Below, piece after piece: positions 27,378 to 35,753 of a DNA stretch of 64,000 nt. The notes under the pieces were generated by a model that was not told the origin of the DNA, did no database searches, and saw only the letters and a list, made by a program, of their open reading frames with translations. The stretch is from Thalassotalea_B piscium_A (GTDB lineage Bacteria > Pseudomonadota > Gammaproteobacteria > Enterobacterales > Alteromonadaceae), in assembly GCA_049347715.1 (NCBI GenBank), contig CP186339.1:2170001-2234000 (forward strand), given 5' to 3'. The position numbers and the translations under genes were made by a program. Position 1 is the stretch's first letter. The number at the start of each line of letters is the position of its first letter.

Positions 27378-28220
27378 TTAGTGATATTCTTCACCGCCAC
27401 TGACGTTCATACATTCACCAGTAATATAAGACGCTTGTTCTGAACATAAGAATGCACAGGCTTTAGCAATATCCTCTTGTAATCCTGGGCGACCTAAAGG
27501 AATACGGTCACGCATATCTTGCATGTACTTTTCATGGCCTTTACCCGTGACTTCTGAAAAATGTGCATTTTGCCATGCACCTAACCCTGTGGTGATGTGG
27601 TTAGGACATATTTGATTCACATTAATCTGGTGTTGACCTAGCTCTAGCGCGGCAACACGAGTAATACCATTCATACCATGTTTAGACGTGGTATAAGCAG
27701 ACGCATGAGGAAAAGCAGATTTAGAGGCTTGAGAACCAATATTAATGATTTTACCACCGTTACCTAATTCAACCATTTTTTCAGCAGCAAACTTAATACC
27801 TAAAAAGGTACCTCGTAAGTTTACATTTAATACTGAATCCCACTCTTCCACTGACATTTCAAGAATAGGCTTCATTAAGTAGCCTATACCGGCATTGTTT
27901 ACCCAAATATCTAAACTACCATAAGTATCTACCGCAAACTGAGCAGCGGCTTTAACTTCATCCGCATTTAATACGTTACAAACAAACGAAGATGCCTCGC
28001 CACCAGCGGCTTTAATTTCATCAACAATCGTTTGCATTTCATCGGTAGTACCAATAGCAGATTCAGGTAAATGTTCTCCGCCAGCTTTACCGATATCGGT
28101 AATAATAACTTTACATCCTTCAGCGGCAAGGCGCTTTGCCATAGCTTCACCCAGACCTTGATGACGACCAGCCCCAGTAATAACAGCGACTTTATTTTTT
28201 AATTCATCGTAATTTGCCAT
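27378..28220 (-). CDS. Short-chain dehydrogenase/reductase
   Basis: A 280-residue SDR with the cofactor loop TGAGRHQGLGEAMAKRLA, NNAGIGY, and the catalytic Ser-Tyr-Lys in NIGSQASKSAFPHASAYTTSKHG. An inserted segment after the second strand (KAGGEHLPESAIGTTDEMQ) is longer than in classical SDRs. It oxidises or reduces an alcohol/ketone of the pathway. Five bases separate it from the HapK-like gene. Confidence 0.88.
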   Translation of the reverse strand: MANYDELKNKVAVITGAGRHQGLGEAMAKRLAAEGCKVIITDIGKAGGEHLPESAIGTTDEMQTIVDEIKAAGGEASSFVCNVLNADEVKAAAQFAVDTYGSLDIWVNNAGIGYLMKPILEMSVEEWDSVLNVNLRGTFLGIKFAAEKMVELGNGGKIINIGSQASKSAFPHASAYTTSKHGMNGITRVAALELGQHQINVNQICPNHITTGLGAWQNAHFSEVTGKGHEKYMQDMRDRIPLGRPGLQEDIAKACAFLCSEQASYITGECMNVSGGEEYH

Positions 28221-28225
28221 TGCTA

Positions 28226-28540
28226 TTAAGCCCCTATTTTAGATGTCATTATAAATAAAGGGTTATCTGCAAAAGTTTGGAATTGAGCAGCAACTTTTTG
28301 CATGACATCCGTTGATACATCTTTACCAAACTGTTCCATATCACCAATAACGAGTAATTCAATGTACTGATACGGTGAACTTTCTTCTGACATTAAAACA
28401 CCTTCAGCTTTTAAGACTTCAAACTTATCAACAGAAGGTAAAGCGCTAGCCGTTGGTAAATCAGTAGTCACAGCCCAACGTTCATAGTCTTCAATAGAGG
28501 CATCTTTTTTTAAGTTAAATAAAACAACAATCGTAGTCAT
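28226..28540 (-). CDS. HapK/RedY-like small dimeric alpha/beta-barrel protein
   Basis: A 104-residue protein that resembles the ferredoxin-like dimeric alpha/beta barrel family named after RedY and HapK of prodigiosin (tripyrrole) biosynthesis. Visible features are VVLFNLKKDASIEDYERWA, LPSVDKFEV, YQYIELLVIGDMEQF and a C-terminal strand. Assignment is by pattern recognition only. It is the first gene of the SDR - imidase - lyase - MaoC arm and sits downstream of a perfect palindrome, probably a promoter region. No catalytic residue is obvious. Confidence 0.6.
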   Translation of the reverse strand: MTTIVVLFNLKKDASIEDYERWAVTTDLPTASALPSVDKFEVLKAEGVLMSEESSPYQYIELLVIGDMEQFGKDVSTDVMQKVAAQFQTFADNPLFIMTSKIGA

Positions 28541-28564
28541 AGTAATTCCTAGTTATCAGGTAAT

Positions 28565-28576
28565 TTGTCCGGACAA
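28565..28576. promoter_or_regulatory. Perfect 12-bp palindrome, candidate operator
   Basis: TTGTCCGGACAA, 24 bases before the HapK-like ATG. The shape (TTGT...ACAA) is like GntR/FadR-family operators. I found no second copy in the intergenic regions of the cluster that I inspected. No regulator gene lies in the cluster itself. Confidence 0.45.
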
Positions 28577-28604
28577 GTTTTAATAAAATAATTATCAACA
28601 ACAC

Positions 28605-28625
28605 TAGGGCTAATTACTAGCCCTA
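28605..28625 (-). terminator. Hairpin after the aldehyde dehydrogenase gene
   Basis: TAGGGCTA-ATTAC-TAGCCCTA, an 8-bp perfect stem with a 5-base loop, 49 bases after the dehydrogenase stop. On the minus strand the tail is AGTGTTGTTG, not a clean U tract, so it may be a terminator or an mRNA-protecting hairpin. Confidence 0.45.
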
Positions 28626-28674
28626 CGCTTTGACAAATAGCAAATGAGAGAGGATTTAAATTAAACTAAGCTAA

Positions 28675-30081
28675 TTAAAACCACCAAGGTGAAGCAACAC
28701 CTGTGTTTTTGATAAATGCTTTCTTACGTACAAAGCGGAAAATAGACGCTTTACCCATACGAGAACCACCTAAACCAGAGAGCTTAAAGGATTGTTTTTC
28801 CATTTCATGTACTAATGCAGTTAATGAGGCATCATTAATACTGATAGCACCCGCTTCCAAAGCATTTGCTATTGCTTCTGCATGTTCAATATTTTGACTA
28901 AAGACAGCAGCAGAAAGCCCATAGACTGATTCATTAGCCAAGGCTAAGGCGTCTTGATCTGAATCGACGACGATCACAGGCAAAATAGCAGCAAAGGTTT
29001 CTTGACTAATAACGGCCATGTCAGGAGTAACATCAGTGAGAACAGTAGGTTCACAATAAAACCCTCCTCCTAATTCAACAACATTGCCTCCACAGAGCAC
29101 TTTAGCACCTTTGTCTTTGGCATCTTGTAATTGAAGTTTAACAATCTCTACTTGTTTGTCTGAAATAATAGGTCCGATATCGCCTTGCTTAATATCTGGG
29201 AAATTATGTTTAAGTTGGGCAACATTATCACTCAGTTGTGTGAGAAACTCGTCAGCGATGGCTTTATGAACATAGACCCTTTCTAATGACATGCAAGACT
29301 GCCCAGCATTAACCATACTTCCCCAACATAAAGCCTTCGCAGCTAACGACACATCGGCATCTTCACAAACAATGGCAGGATCTTTACCGCCAAGCTCTAA
29401 AAATGCTGGAATAAAACGTTCTGCACAAGCAACGGCGACTTTTCTACCTGTTGCAACACTTCCTGTGAAACATAGGGAATCAACTTGTTCGATAACACTT
29501 TGGCCTGTACTACCATCTCCGGTAACTATGGTAAAGACATCAGCAAGGTCAGGAATCGCATTAATCACTTTTTGAAAAGGTTCTACAAAACGAGAGGTTA
29601 TTTCACTAGGCTTTAATAAAACAGAACAGCCAGCTAATAATGCAGGTATTGCATCCACTAATGAAAGTAATAACGGAAAGTTCCACGGACTGATAATGCC
29701 AACCACTTCATAAGGCAAAAATGTTTGCTTAATCTTCAAAAAAGGAATTTCAGCCGCTTTTTCTTCAGAAATATCAAGGATTGATGGCGCTTGTTCACAC
29801 CAACGTTTGATCCCTTGAATAACAACATCGATTTCTAAAATCGATTCATTATACCGACCAGTATCATCTATTAGCGCTTGGGTAATTGCATCTTTGTTGT
29901 CAGATAAACCTTTAATAAGTTTATTTAAAACAAAAATTCGACTTTCAATAGTCAATTCTTGCCATTTTTTTTGATTTGTTCGTAATTGTTCAACTTTAAA
30001 AGCAACATCGTCTGCGGCACAAACTGGAAGGGAAAAATCATTCACACCCGTTCGCGGGTTACGTATCATCATAGTTTGCAT
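28675..30081 (-). CDS. NAD(P)-dependent aldehyde dehydrogenase
   Basis: A 468-residue aldehyde dehydrogenase. The general base lies in FLELGGKDPAIV and the nucleophile Cys in NAGQSCMSLERV; the oxyanion Asn is in SPWNFPLLLS. The cofactor segment KPSEITSRFVEPF is typical. It oxidises an aldehyde of the catabolic route to the acid that the CoA-transferases could then activate. It lies 6 bases after the nitrilase-fold gene. A direct role in anhydrogalactose oxidation for the agar locus is conceivable but it belongs to the other operon. Confidence 0.9.
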   Translation of the reverse strand: MQTMMIRNPRTGVNDFSLPVCAADDVAFKVEQLRTNQKKWQELTIESRIFVLNKLIKGLSDNKDAITQALIDDTGRYNESILEIDVVIQGIKRWCEQAPSILDISEEKAAEIPFLKIKQTFLPYEVVGIISPWNFPLLLSLVDAIPALLAGCSVLLKPSEITSRFVEPFQKVINAIPDLADVFTIVTGDGSTGQSVIEQVDSLCFTGSVATGRKVAVACAERFIPAFLELGGKDPAIVCEDADVSLAAKALCWGSMVNAGQSCMSLERVYVHKAIADEFLTQLSDNVAQLKHNFPDIKQGDIGPIISDKQVEIVKLQLQDAKDKGAKVLCGGNVVELGGGFYCEPTVLTDVTPDMAVISQETFAAILPVIVVDSDQDALALANESVYGLSAAVFSQNIEHAEAIANALEAGAISINDASLTALVHEMEKQSFKLSGLGGSRMGKASIFRFVRKKAFIKNTGVASPWWF

Positions 30082-30087
30082 ACGCTG

Positions 30088-31128
30088 TTACTCCTTAATA
30101 ATGCCATTAGATTTCAAACGCGCAATAGTTTCTAATTGCGTTTTCATAAAGTGGTTACGTTCTATTGGTTTAAGTTCACCGCCACTGGTTAACATATTAT
30201 TTGCAGGATATACCGACTGTTGGTACATAGGAGCGAATAATTCATTACGTTGACGTGACATAATATTCCCCATTCCTGGTTTGTTACGGTATCGTCTTAA
30301 GGCGTCGATATTAATTTCTGAATTTGCCACCATCGACTCCCCCATGCCCGCTTCACAGAGCACTCCGCCTTTATAATCAACTATTTTCGATAACCCATCT
30401 GTAGATTCTGCAGGGAAATCTATATCAGCAATACCCGCTGAATTAGCAGAAACAACATAAGCTAAATTTTCAATAGCTCTCGCACGTTTAGCAATGTCTT
30501 TAGGTGTTAGCATGGTAGAACCAACTTCAGATGAACTATGTAAAAACACTTCAGCACCTTGCATTGCTAACGAACGTGCTATTTCAGGATATAAAATTTC
30601 TTCTGATGCTACCGCAGCAAGGTTACCTAATGGTGTTTCAGCTACAGGGAACAGCCCTTCATAGCCGTAAATGTCTAGATATTTATCTAATACATCATGT
30701 GGCGTTGGCGCAAACATTGACACCAATCGACGATAACGCAATACACAATCGCCACTTGGCGATAAAATAAATGATGTTTGAAAATAAAGATCTGGAAAAT
30801 GTTCATCAGACTCATAAACATTACCCGAAAGGTAGATATCATTTGCTTGAGCGATTTTCGATAAAGCCTCATATTCCTTGCCATCTTTATCAATAACGCC
30901 TTTTGCGCGCCATTCTGGAATTGACTCGCCCATAGGAAAGCTTGTCATAAAATATTCAGGTAAAACTACTAATTTAACATGAGGGCCAACAAAACCTTTA
31001 GTACCTTTAATTTGTCCTGAAATACGATCAATGTTGCTGAGCATTTTAATGCGCGCATCTTCAACATTAAGTTTATTAATAGCAAAACAACGTGTTTGTA
31101 ATGCTACTGCGGTATACGAAATCGACAT
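30088..31128 (-). CDS. Nitrilase-superfamily protein with altered catalytic triad
   Basis: A 346-residue carbon-nitrogen-hydrolase fold. The catalytic Glu is present in VVLPEYF. The Lys position, normally in YRK, reads RYRRL, and the Cys position, normally in CYD..FPE, reads AVASEEILYPEIAR. Both nucleophile and lysine are therefore replaced (C to S, K to R), as checked in the DNA. It may be a non-catalytic or mechanistically different subgroup. If active it would hydrolyse an amide or nitrile, such as the half-amide expected from the imidase. The gene lies between DUF1330 and aldehyde dehydrogenase genes with gaps of 8 and 6 bases. Confidence 0.8.
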   Translation of the reverse strand: MSISYTAVALQTRCFAINKLNVEDARIKMLSNIDRISGQIKGTKGFVGPHVKLVVLPEYFMTSFPMGESIPEWRAKGVIDKDGKEYEALSKIAQANDIYLSGNVYESDEHFPDLYFQTSFILSPSGDCVLRYRRLVSMFAPTPHDVLDKYLDIYGYEGLFPVAETPLGNLAAVASEEILYPEIARSLAMQGAEVFLHSSSEVGSTMLTPKDIAKRARAIENLAYVVSANSAGIADIDFPAESTDGLSKIVDYKGGVLCEAGMGESMVANSEINIDALRRYRNKPGMGNIMSRQRNELFAPMYQQSVYPANNMLTSGGELKPIERNHFMKTQLETIARLKSNGIIKE

Positions 31129-31136
31129 AAAAATTC

Positions 31137-31421
31137 CTAAAGACTGTTAACTAACATAACGTGAAATTTGCCAGTACCCGCTCTAAGGGGCTTAGCTTTT
31201 TTATATTCACTTGATTGCCAAAAATTTTGAGCAGCTTCTTTTGAAGGCCATTTCGAAACGACTACACTACCGGCATCCTCACCTTCAAATATTTCAGGTT
31301 GGCTATCCATCACAATATATTCGCCACCATATTGTTTAACAATGGCTGGAACAACTTCCGTATAGTCTTTGAATTTATTCCAATCAGATAATTTTGCTTG
31401 AATAATTAAATAGGCGCTCAT
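31137..31421 (-). CDS. DUF1330 family protein
   Basis: A 94-residue dimeric alpha/beta-barrel protein of the DUF1330 type (AYLIIQAKLSDWNKFKDY, YGGEYIVMD, GSVVVSKWPSKEAAQNFW). First gene of the minus-strand cluster. The ATG at 31421 follows GGGG by 6 bases, while the ATG five codons upstream has no ribosome binding site. Function unknown; related barrels bind small aromatic or heme-like molecules. Confidence 0.78.
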   Translation of the reverse strand: MSAYLIIQAKLSDWNKFKDYTEVVPAIVKQYGGEYIVMDSQPEIFEGEDAGSVVVSKWPSKEAAQNFWQSSEYKKAKPLRAGTGKFHVMLVNSL

Positions 31422-31436
31422 ATTGGTCCCCACCAT

Positions 31437-31771
31437 AGCATTGCAAAAAATGTCTCTAAAAGACTTGAATCAACCAAACTACAACATTTTTTATCTATTT
31501 GTGAAAGAGTATTGTGTTGTTAATTGACGATTAGCAAAAACTAGGTGATCATTTTTATAATAACTAACGAAATATCAGCGATATATAAAAATTAATACCT
31601 TAATGATTGAAATAACAAAATTTTATGCCTAACCGATTAACGTTAAGCAGATAATATTTATGACTAAAATTGATAGGTAAATCATTTTTGAAGGGTGATA
31701 ACAAAAAAGTAAGATTATAACGGCACCCGTAGATAGCTTAGCTTCTATCTACCAAGTGCCTTTAATAGATG
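31437..31771 (-). other. Intergenic region between agar operon and catabolic cluster
   Basis: 335 bases, AT-rich. It must contain the promoter of the catabolic cluster (near 31450-31560) and holds the terminator of the GH117 operon at 31722-31760. No TTGTTAACAA operator and no gene are seen. Confidence 0.5.
31722..31760 (-). terminator. Strong hairpin ending the transporter-kinase-GH117 operon
   Basis: GGCAC and GTGCC form the base and GTAGATAG/CTATCTAC the upper stem, 13 paired bases in all with a small internal loop. It lies 12 bases after the GH117 stop. On the minus strand GTTATAATCTT follows, a weak U tract. Confidence 0.65.
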
Positions 31772-32848
31772 TTAATTAGAGTTTTGAAAGGTACCTGCGT
31801 CTAAAATTTGTTTTCTCGTTGTATATTTACAAATATAGTTCCAATTCCAACTTGCATCATATTTATGACACAATCCCCATGTAATACCAGGTTCAGGAAG
31901 CTCTTCGTTAATGGTTCTAAATAACCCAATTGCCTCAGGCGCACCTTTGATATGTGCTTTAATGTCAAAATTAATTCCATCTGGCGCAAATTGTATAGTA
32001 TTTTTTTCAGGACCATCGGTTGTTAATAAAGAAGCAATGCCTCCTTGATAATTCCATACCACAACTTCATGGCCACTATTGGAAATAGGGTTATATTCTG
32101 ATTTTATATATGGACCTTCGATATTATCAGCAATAGCAACACCATGTTTGATTTCTCGGCCACCGAAATTCATCTGTTCGCCCATAGTTTCACCTTTATA
32201 ATAAAGATAAAACTTATCGTTAAAAAAAAGTAAACAAGGATCATGTACTTTATGGCTATCAAAACTACCTTTTGATTTCACTTGAAAACGGCTATCTTCA
32301 TCCCCTGCCCATTCACCATCTTTTGAAGGACTCAAAATTGGCTTAGATGATTTTGTCCAAGGTCCAAAGGGACTATCAGCTACAGCCAAGGCGATTTCTT
32401 CATATTGGCGATTAGTGTAGGGAAATTGAACTGTTTGATAAACAAGATAATACTTGTCTTCATGGACTAAAACTTCAGGGGTAAATACTGCTCGGTCATC
32501 ATAAGCACCTGGAGCTCCTTTTTTTATCGCTACTCCTTGTTCTTTCCATGTTTCACCATCGGGTGAAGTAGCATGCCATACTTCTGTCAAATCCCAAGGA
32601 AACACTTTATCTTCAGGATTATCAGAACCAAAACCAACTGTTTCTCCAGTTCCTTTTGTATACCAACAGTGATAAACGTTATTCACCAGAATGACTGAAG
32701 TGGGATCTCTTCGAATGACACCTTCTTCAAATGCAAAGTCACCTTTTAATTCGACAACATCAAACTCTGTCATCCATTGTGGACCTTGTTGATCATAGCC
32801 TCTTTCAATTGCTCGCTTACTGGCTAAACTAAGTTTTTTTATTTGCAT
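31772..32848 (-). CDS. GH117 alpha-1,3-L-neoagarooligosaccharide hydrolase
   Basis: A 358-residue five-bladed beta-propeller hydrolase recognised as GH117. The N-terminal SKRAIERGYD helix is the domain-swap element of the family. Loops GAYDDRAVFTPE, HKVHDPCLLF and SNSGHEVVVW carry the Asp, Asp and His expected at the active site. There is no signal peptide, so it acts in the cytoplasm, removing 3,6-anhydro-L-galactose from neoagarobiose to leave galactose. It follows the kinase gene by 18 bases and the transporter, matching import of neoagarobiose before cleavage. Confidence 0.93.
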   Translation of the reverse strand: MQIKKLSLASKRAIERGYDQQGPQWMTEFDVVELKGDFAFEEGVIRRDPTSVILVNNVYHCWYTKGTGETVGFGSDNPEDKVFPWDLTEVWHATSPDGETWKEQGVAIKKGAPGAYDDRAVFTPEVLVHEDKYYLVYQTVQFPYTNRQYEEIALAVADSPFGPWTKSSKPILSPSKDGEWAGDEDSRFQVKSKGSFDSHKVHDPCLLFFNDKFYLYYKGETMGEQMNFGGREIKHGVAIADNIEGPYIKSEYNPISNSGHEVVVWNYQGGIASLLTTDGPEKNTIQFAPDGINFDIKAHIKGAPEAIGLFRTINEELPEPGITWGLCHKYDASWNWNYICKYTTRKQILDAGTFQNSN

Positions 32849-32866
32849 AGTAAACTTAATACCTTA

Positions 32867-33802
32867 TTAATTATTGTGAATAAATTCAGTTTGATAGATT
32901 TTTTTGCTGACAATAGCACCTTTGTACTGAACCACTTTACCTGCGATATAACTGGCATGAGTAATAGACTCTTTAATCGAGTGATTATTAAGGCGAGCAG
33001 CTAAATATGTCCCCGCAAAAGAATCCCCTGCGGCAGTAGAATCTATTTGCACTGCCGCGGGTTTAAATACTTGATGGGCGACCTGTACATTATGGTTAAA
33101 ACCAAAAGTACCCTCATCACCACATTTAATAACAACTTCGGTAATACCCATGTCATCACAAAAATCAGCAATTTGCTGATACGTTTTATGGCCAAAGAGT
33201 TGTTCGTGATCTTCCATGCCAGGTAAAACGATATCACTCAGTCTATATGCTGCTGTTAACCAGTGAATAGCATGTGCTTTATCATTCCACATTGCTGGGC
33301 GATAATTTGGGTCAAAAGCAATAACACCACCAGCTTTTTTCAATTTAGCGATAAATAACAAGAACAGATCTTTATCATTTTCAGACAAAATACCCAGTGA
33401 AATGCCACTAAAAAACACATAATCGAACCCACTACACAATCGGACTAACTCATCAATAGGTTTGATGTTCATCATATGCGTTGCAGCAGAATTTTTACGC
33501 CAATAACTGAAACTTCTTTCTCCTTTAGCATCAGTGGCAATTGAATATATTCCAACCGTATAGTCAGCTGTTTTAAGGCAATGTGTCGTGTTTATTCCTT
33601 CTTGTTGCCATTTAGCTAGCATTCCTTCGCTTACGTCATCGCAGCCTACAGCAGAGAAAAAACTGACATTTAATGCAGGTAAAAATCGTTTGGCATAAAC
33701 TGAGGTATTATAAGTATCTCCTGCATATGATTTTCTAAAAAGCTCGTCGCCTTCAGGAATTAACTCCATCATGCACTCACCAATTGCTAATAAACTTTTC
33801 AT
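32867..33802 (-). CDS. PfkB-family sugar kinase, 2-keto-3-deoxygluconate/galactonate type
   Basis: A 311-residue ribokinase-fold kinase. It has the N-terminal GECMMELIP of KDG kinases, FDPNYRPAMW and the C-terminal ATP/anion-hole motif DSTAAGDSF with the catalytic Asp. In agar catabolism 3,6-anhydro-L-galactose is oxidised and isomerised to 2-keto-3-deoxy-galactonate, which such a kinase phosphorylates. The dehydrogenase, cycloisomerase and aldolase of that route are not in this locus. Its ATG directly abuts the transporter stop codon. Confidence 0.88.
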   Translation of the reverse strand: MKSLLAIGECMMELIPEGDELFRKSYAGDTYNTSVYAKRFLPALNVSFFSAVGCDDVSEGMLAKWQQEGINTTHCLKTADYTVGIYSIATDAKGERSFSYWRKNSAATHMMNIKPIDELVRLCSGFDYVFFSGISLGILSENDKDLFLLFIAKLKKAGGVIAFDPNYRPAMWNDKAHAIHWLTAAYRLSDIVLPGMEDHEQLFGHKTYQQIADFCDDMGITEVVIKCGDEGTFGFNHNVQVAHQVFKPAAVQIDSTAAGDSFAGTYLAARLNNHSIKESITHASYIAGKVVQYKGAIVSKKIYQTEFIHNN

Positions 33803-35461
33803 TTAACTTTCACTAATAACGGCTGTCGAAGCTAGGGATTTATTTTGGCCTTTTTTAGACAATAATTGCTCGATTTCTTCAATGGTTTTACCTTTAGTTT
33901 CAGGCATTATCCGATAGAGCAAGACTAAACCGACCAGCCCACATAGGGTATAAAACAAAAACAAATGTGCCGCACCTAAATTAGTTAAAAGCCAAGGAAA
34001 AAATTGTTGTACTAGGTAACTGACGGCACTTGAAATTAAGGCAAAGGTTGGAATAGCAACACCACGAACATCCGTTGGAAAAATTTCAGAAAACAAAACC
34101 CAAAGTACAGGACCAATAGTGTAGTTAAATGCAAAAATAAAACCTAAAATCGCCCCGACAATTAACCAAACATTAATATTGGCAGCGTTTTGTAATAAAG
34201 CACTTTCATGAAGTCTGAGTGTTGTTGGATCCATAACCGTTAATAATGCTTGTTTAAATTCAACATCTGTAGAAAAAACTTGATTAGCTAAGGTTTCTAA
34301 TCCGGTTAAGGCGTGAGTCATTTGATACTGAGTGACAAATTCACTGGTTAATTTATAATCGGCATTATTAAAACCAATAAAACAAATGCACAAACAAATG
34401 GTGGCACTTGCTAATCCCCAAATAACCATAGGGCGGCGACCAATTCTATCGATAGTAAATACCGCCAGTGTAGTAGCGACAACACCAATAACACCGACAA
34501 TAACGGCATTGAAAAACGCTGCATCAGTACCAACACCTATTTGCTCAAAAACGGTAGGTGCATAAAACAAAATGGCATTAATCCCTGTTACTTGTTGAAC
34601 CACAGCGAAAGTTAACGCGAGGATCACCGCCATGCGAAGACGGCTCTCAAATAACTTTTTAAATGATTCAACAAAAGTATGACTAATACTCGTGTGTGCA
34701 ATGCTTTCTTTAATTTGTAATAACTCTTGCTCGGCAGAAGTTTGAGATTCAAATTCAGCAAGAATTTTTTTAGCTTTTGCATCCTCTCCTTTCATCACTA
34801 ACCAACGAGGGCTTTGAGGAATAGTAAAAAGCAGTAAAAACCAAATGATAGCTGGAACAATTTCTAAACCTAGCATCCAGCGCCAGGTATTTTGATTTAA
34901 GCCAAAAGATTGGACCCATGACAAATCACTCTGAGATAGTTGCAATAAAGCATAATTAGCAAAATAAGCCGCTGAAAAACCCACCACAATACTGATCTGT
35001 ACTAAGGAAACTAAACGACCTCTTTTTTCAGGAGGAGCTATTTCACCTATGTACATCGCAGCTACTGACAACGAGGTAAAAGCTAACCCACCAACAAACC
35101 GCGCAATGACTAGAGTTTCATAATTAGGTGAAAATGTAGAAAACACCGCTGAGAATATGTAAACAAAAGAAATGATAATCAGCGTCTTTTTACGACCAAT
35201 CCAATCACAAACATACCCTGTAAACATTAGCGCGAATAAAACAGCTAATCCTGGAGCACTTACCATAGTACCAATTTGCATATCCGATAAAGCAAACTCA
35301 GCACCAACAAATTTGATGGTACCTGATATCAGTGCCGCATCTAACCCTAAAATAAAAGCGCCAAAAGCAACCACAAATGCACAGTAATAAACGCTATGAC
35401 TTTTACTCTTCATAAATTCTCTCTTTTGCTTATCCGTATTAAGTGATGAGCGTTGACTCAT
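33803..35461 (-). CDS. MFS sugar porter, first gene of the GH117 operon
   Basis: A 552-residue major-facilitator protein of the sugar-porter family: 12 membrane segments, GYVCDWIGRKK and DRIGRRP loops, PESPRW-like PQSPRWLVMKG, and the C-terminal PETKGKTIEEIE. A loop of about 80 residues between segments 9 and 10 (LTSEFVTQYQ to LHESAL) is longer than usual. Likely imports neoagarobiose or galactose across the inner membrane. The first ATG lacks a good ribosome binding site; an ATG at 35413 follows AGAGAG and is the alternative start. The promoter overlaps a TTGTTAACAA operator. Confidence 0.88.
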   Translation of the reverse strand: MSQRSSLNTDKQKREFMKSKSHSVYYCAFVVAFGAFILGLDAALISGTIKFVGAEFALSDMQIGTMVSAPGLAVLFALMFTGYVCDWIGRKKTLIIISFVYIFSAVFSTFSPNYETLVIARFVGGLAFTSLSVAAMYIGEIAPPEKRGRLVSLVQISIVVGFSAAYFANYALLQLSQSDLSWVQSFGLNQNTWRWMLGLEIVPAIIWFLLLFTIPQSPRWLVMKGEDAKAKKILAEFESQTSAEQELLQIKESIAHTSISHTFVESFKKLFESRLRMAVILALTFAVVQQVTGINAILFYAPTVFEQIGVGTDAAFFNAVIVGVIGVVATTLAVFTIDRIGRRPMVIWGLASATICLCICFIGFNNADYKLTSEFVTQYQMTHALTGLETLANQVFSTDVEFKQALLTVMDPTTLRLHESALLQNAANINVWLIVGAILGFIFAFNYTIGPVLWVLFSEIFPTDVRGVAIPTFALISSAVSYLVQQFFPWLLTNLGAAHLFLFYTLCGLVGLVLLYRIMPETKGKTIEEIEQLLSKKGQNKSLASTAVISES

Positions 35462-35478
35462 TATTTATTATTTCACTT

Positions 35479-35507
35479 ATACTACCTTACGATAGCAAGA
35501 TTGTTAA
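35479..35507 (-). promoter_or_regulatory. Promoter of the MFS-kinase-GH117 operon
   Basis: On the minus strand: TTAACA (35502-35507), 17 bases, TAGTAT (35479-35484). The -35 element lies inside the TTGTTAACAA palindrome, so a bound repressor would block RNA polymerase. Confidence 0.55.
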
Positions 35508-35510
35508 CAA
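35501..35510. promoter_or_regulatory. TTGTTAACAA operator, MFS operon
   Basis: Perfect 10-bp palindrome, 40 bases before the MFS start and overlapping its -35 element. One of six or seven copies around the agar locus. The form matches operators of GntR/FadR-type regulators (compare the TTGTATACAA core of ExuR sites). Confidence 0.7.
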
Positions 35511-35753
35511 TTAATTATTTTCTTATTAACTGTAAATGTAAGACTAACAGGTGAAATGCTAATAAAATCTCTATTTTGTACAAAAGGATCAGATTAAAAC
35601 AATAAAACTCATTCTCCTTGTCCTACCTGACACAATTGCATTTTTTAGGTAAATTTAGTGATTGAGTAATGGCTGTCATCTCTTAGCTATAAACCCAGCT
35701 AAATCTTTTGAAGTATTCACAATACATTTAGATATAATTGAACACTCATAATC

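Noticed and set aside
28675..30081. Aldehyde dehydrogenase as the 3,6-anhydro-L-galactose dehydrogenase of the agar route
   Set aside because: It is in the other operon, beyond a terminator, and has no TTGTTAACAA site. The possibility remains but is unsupported.
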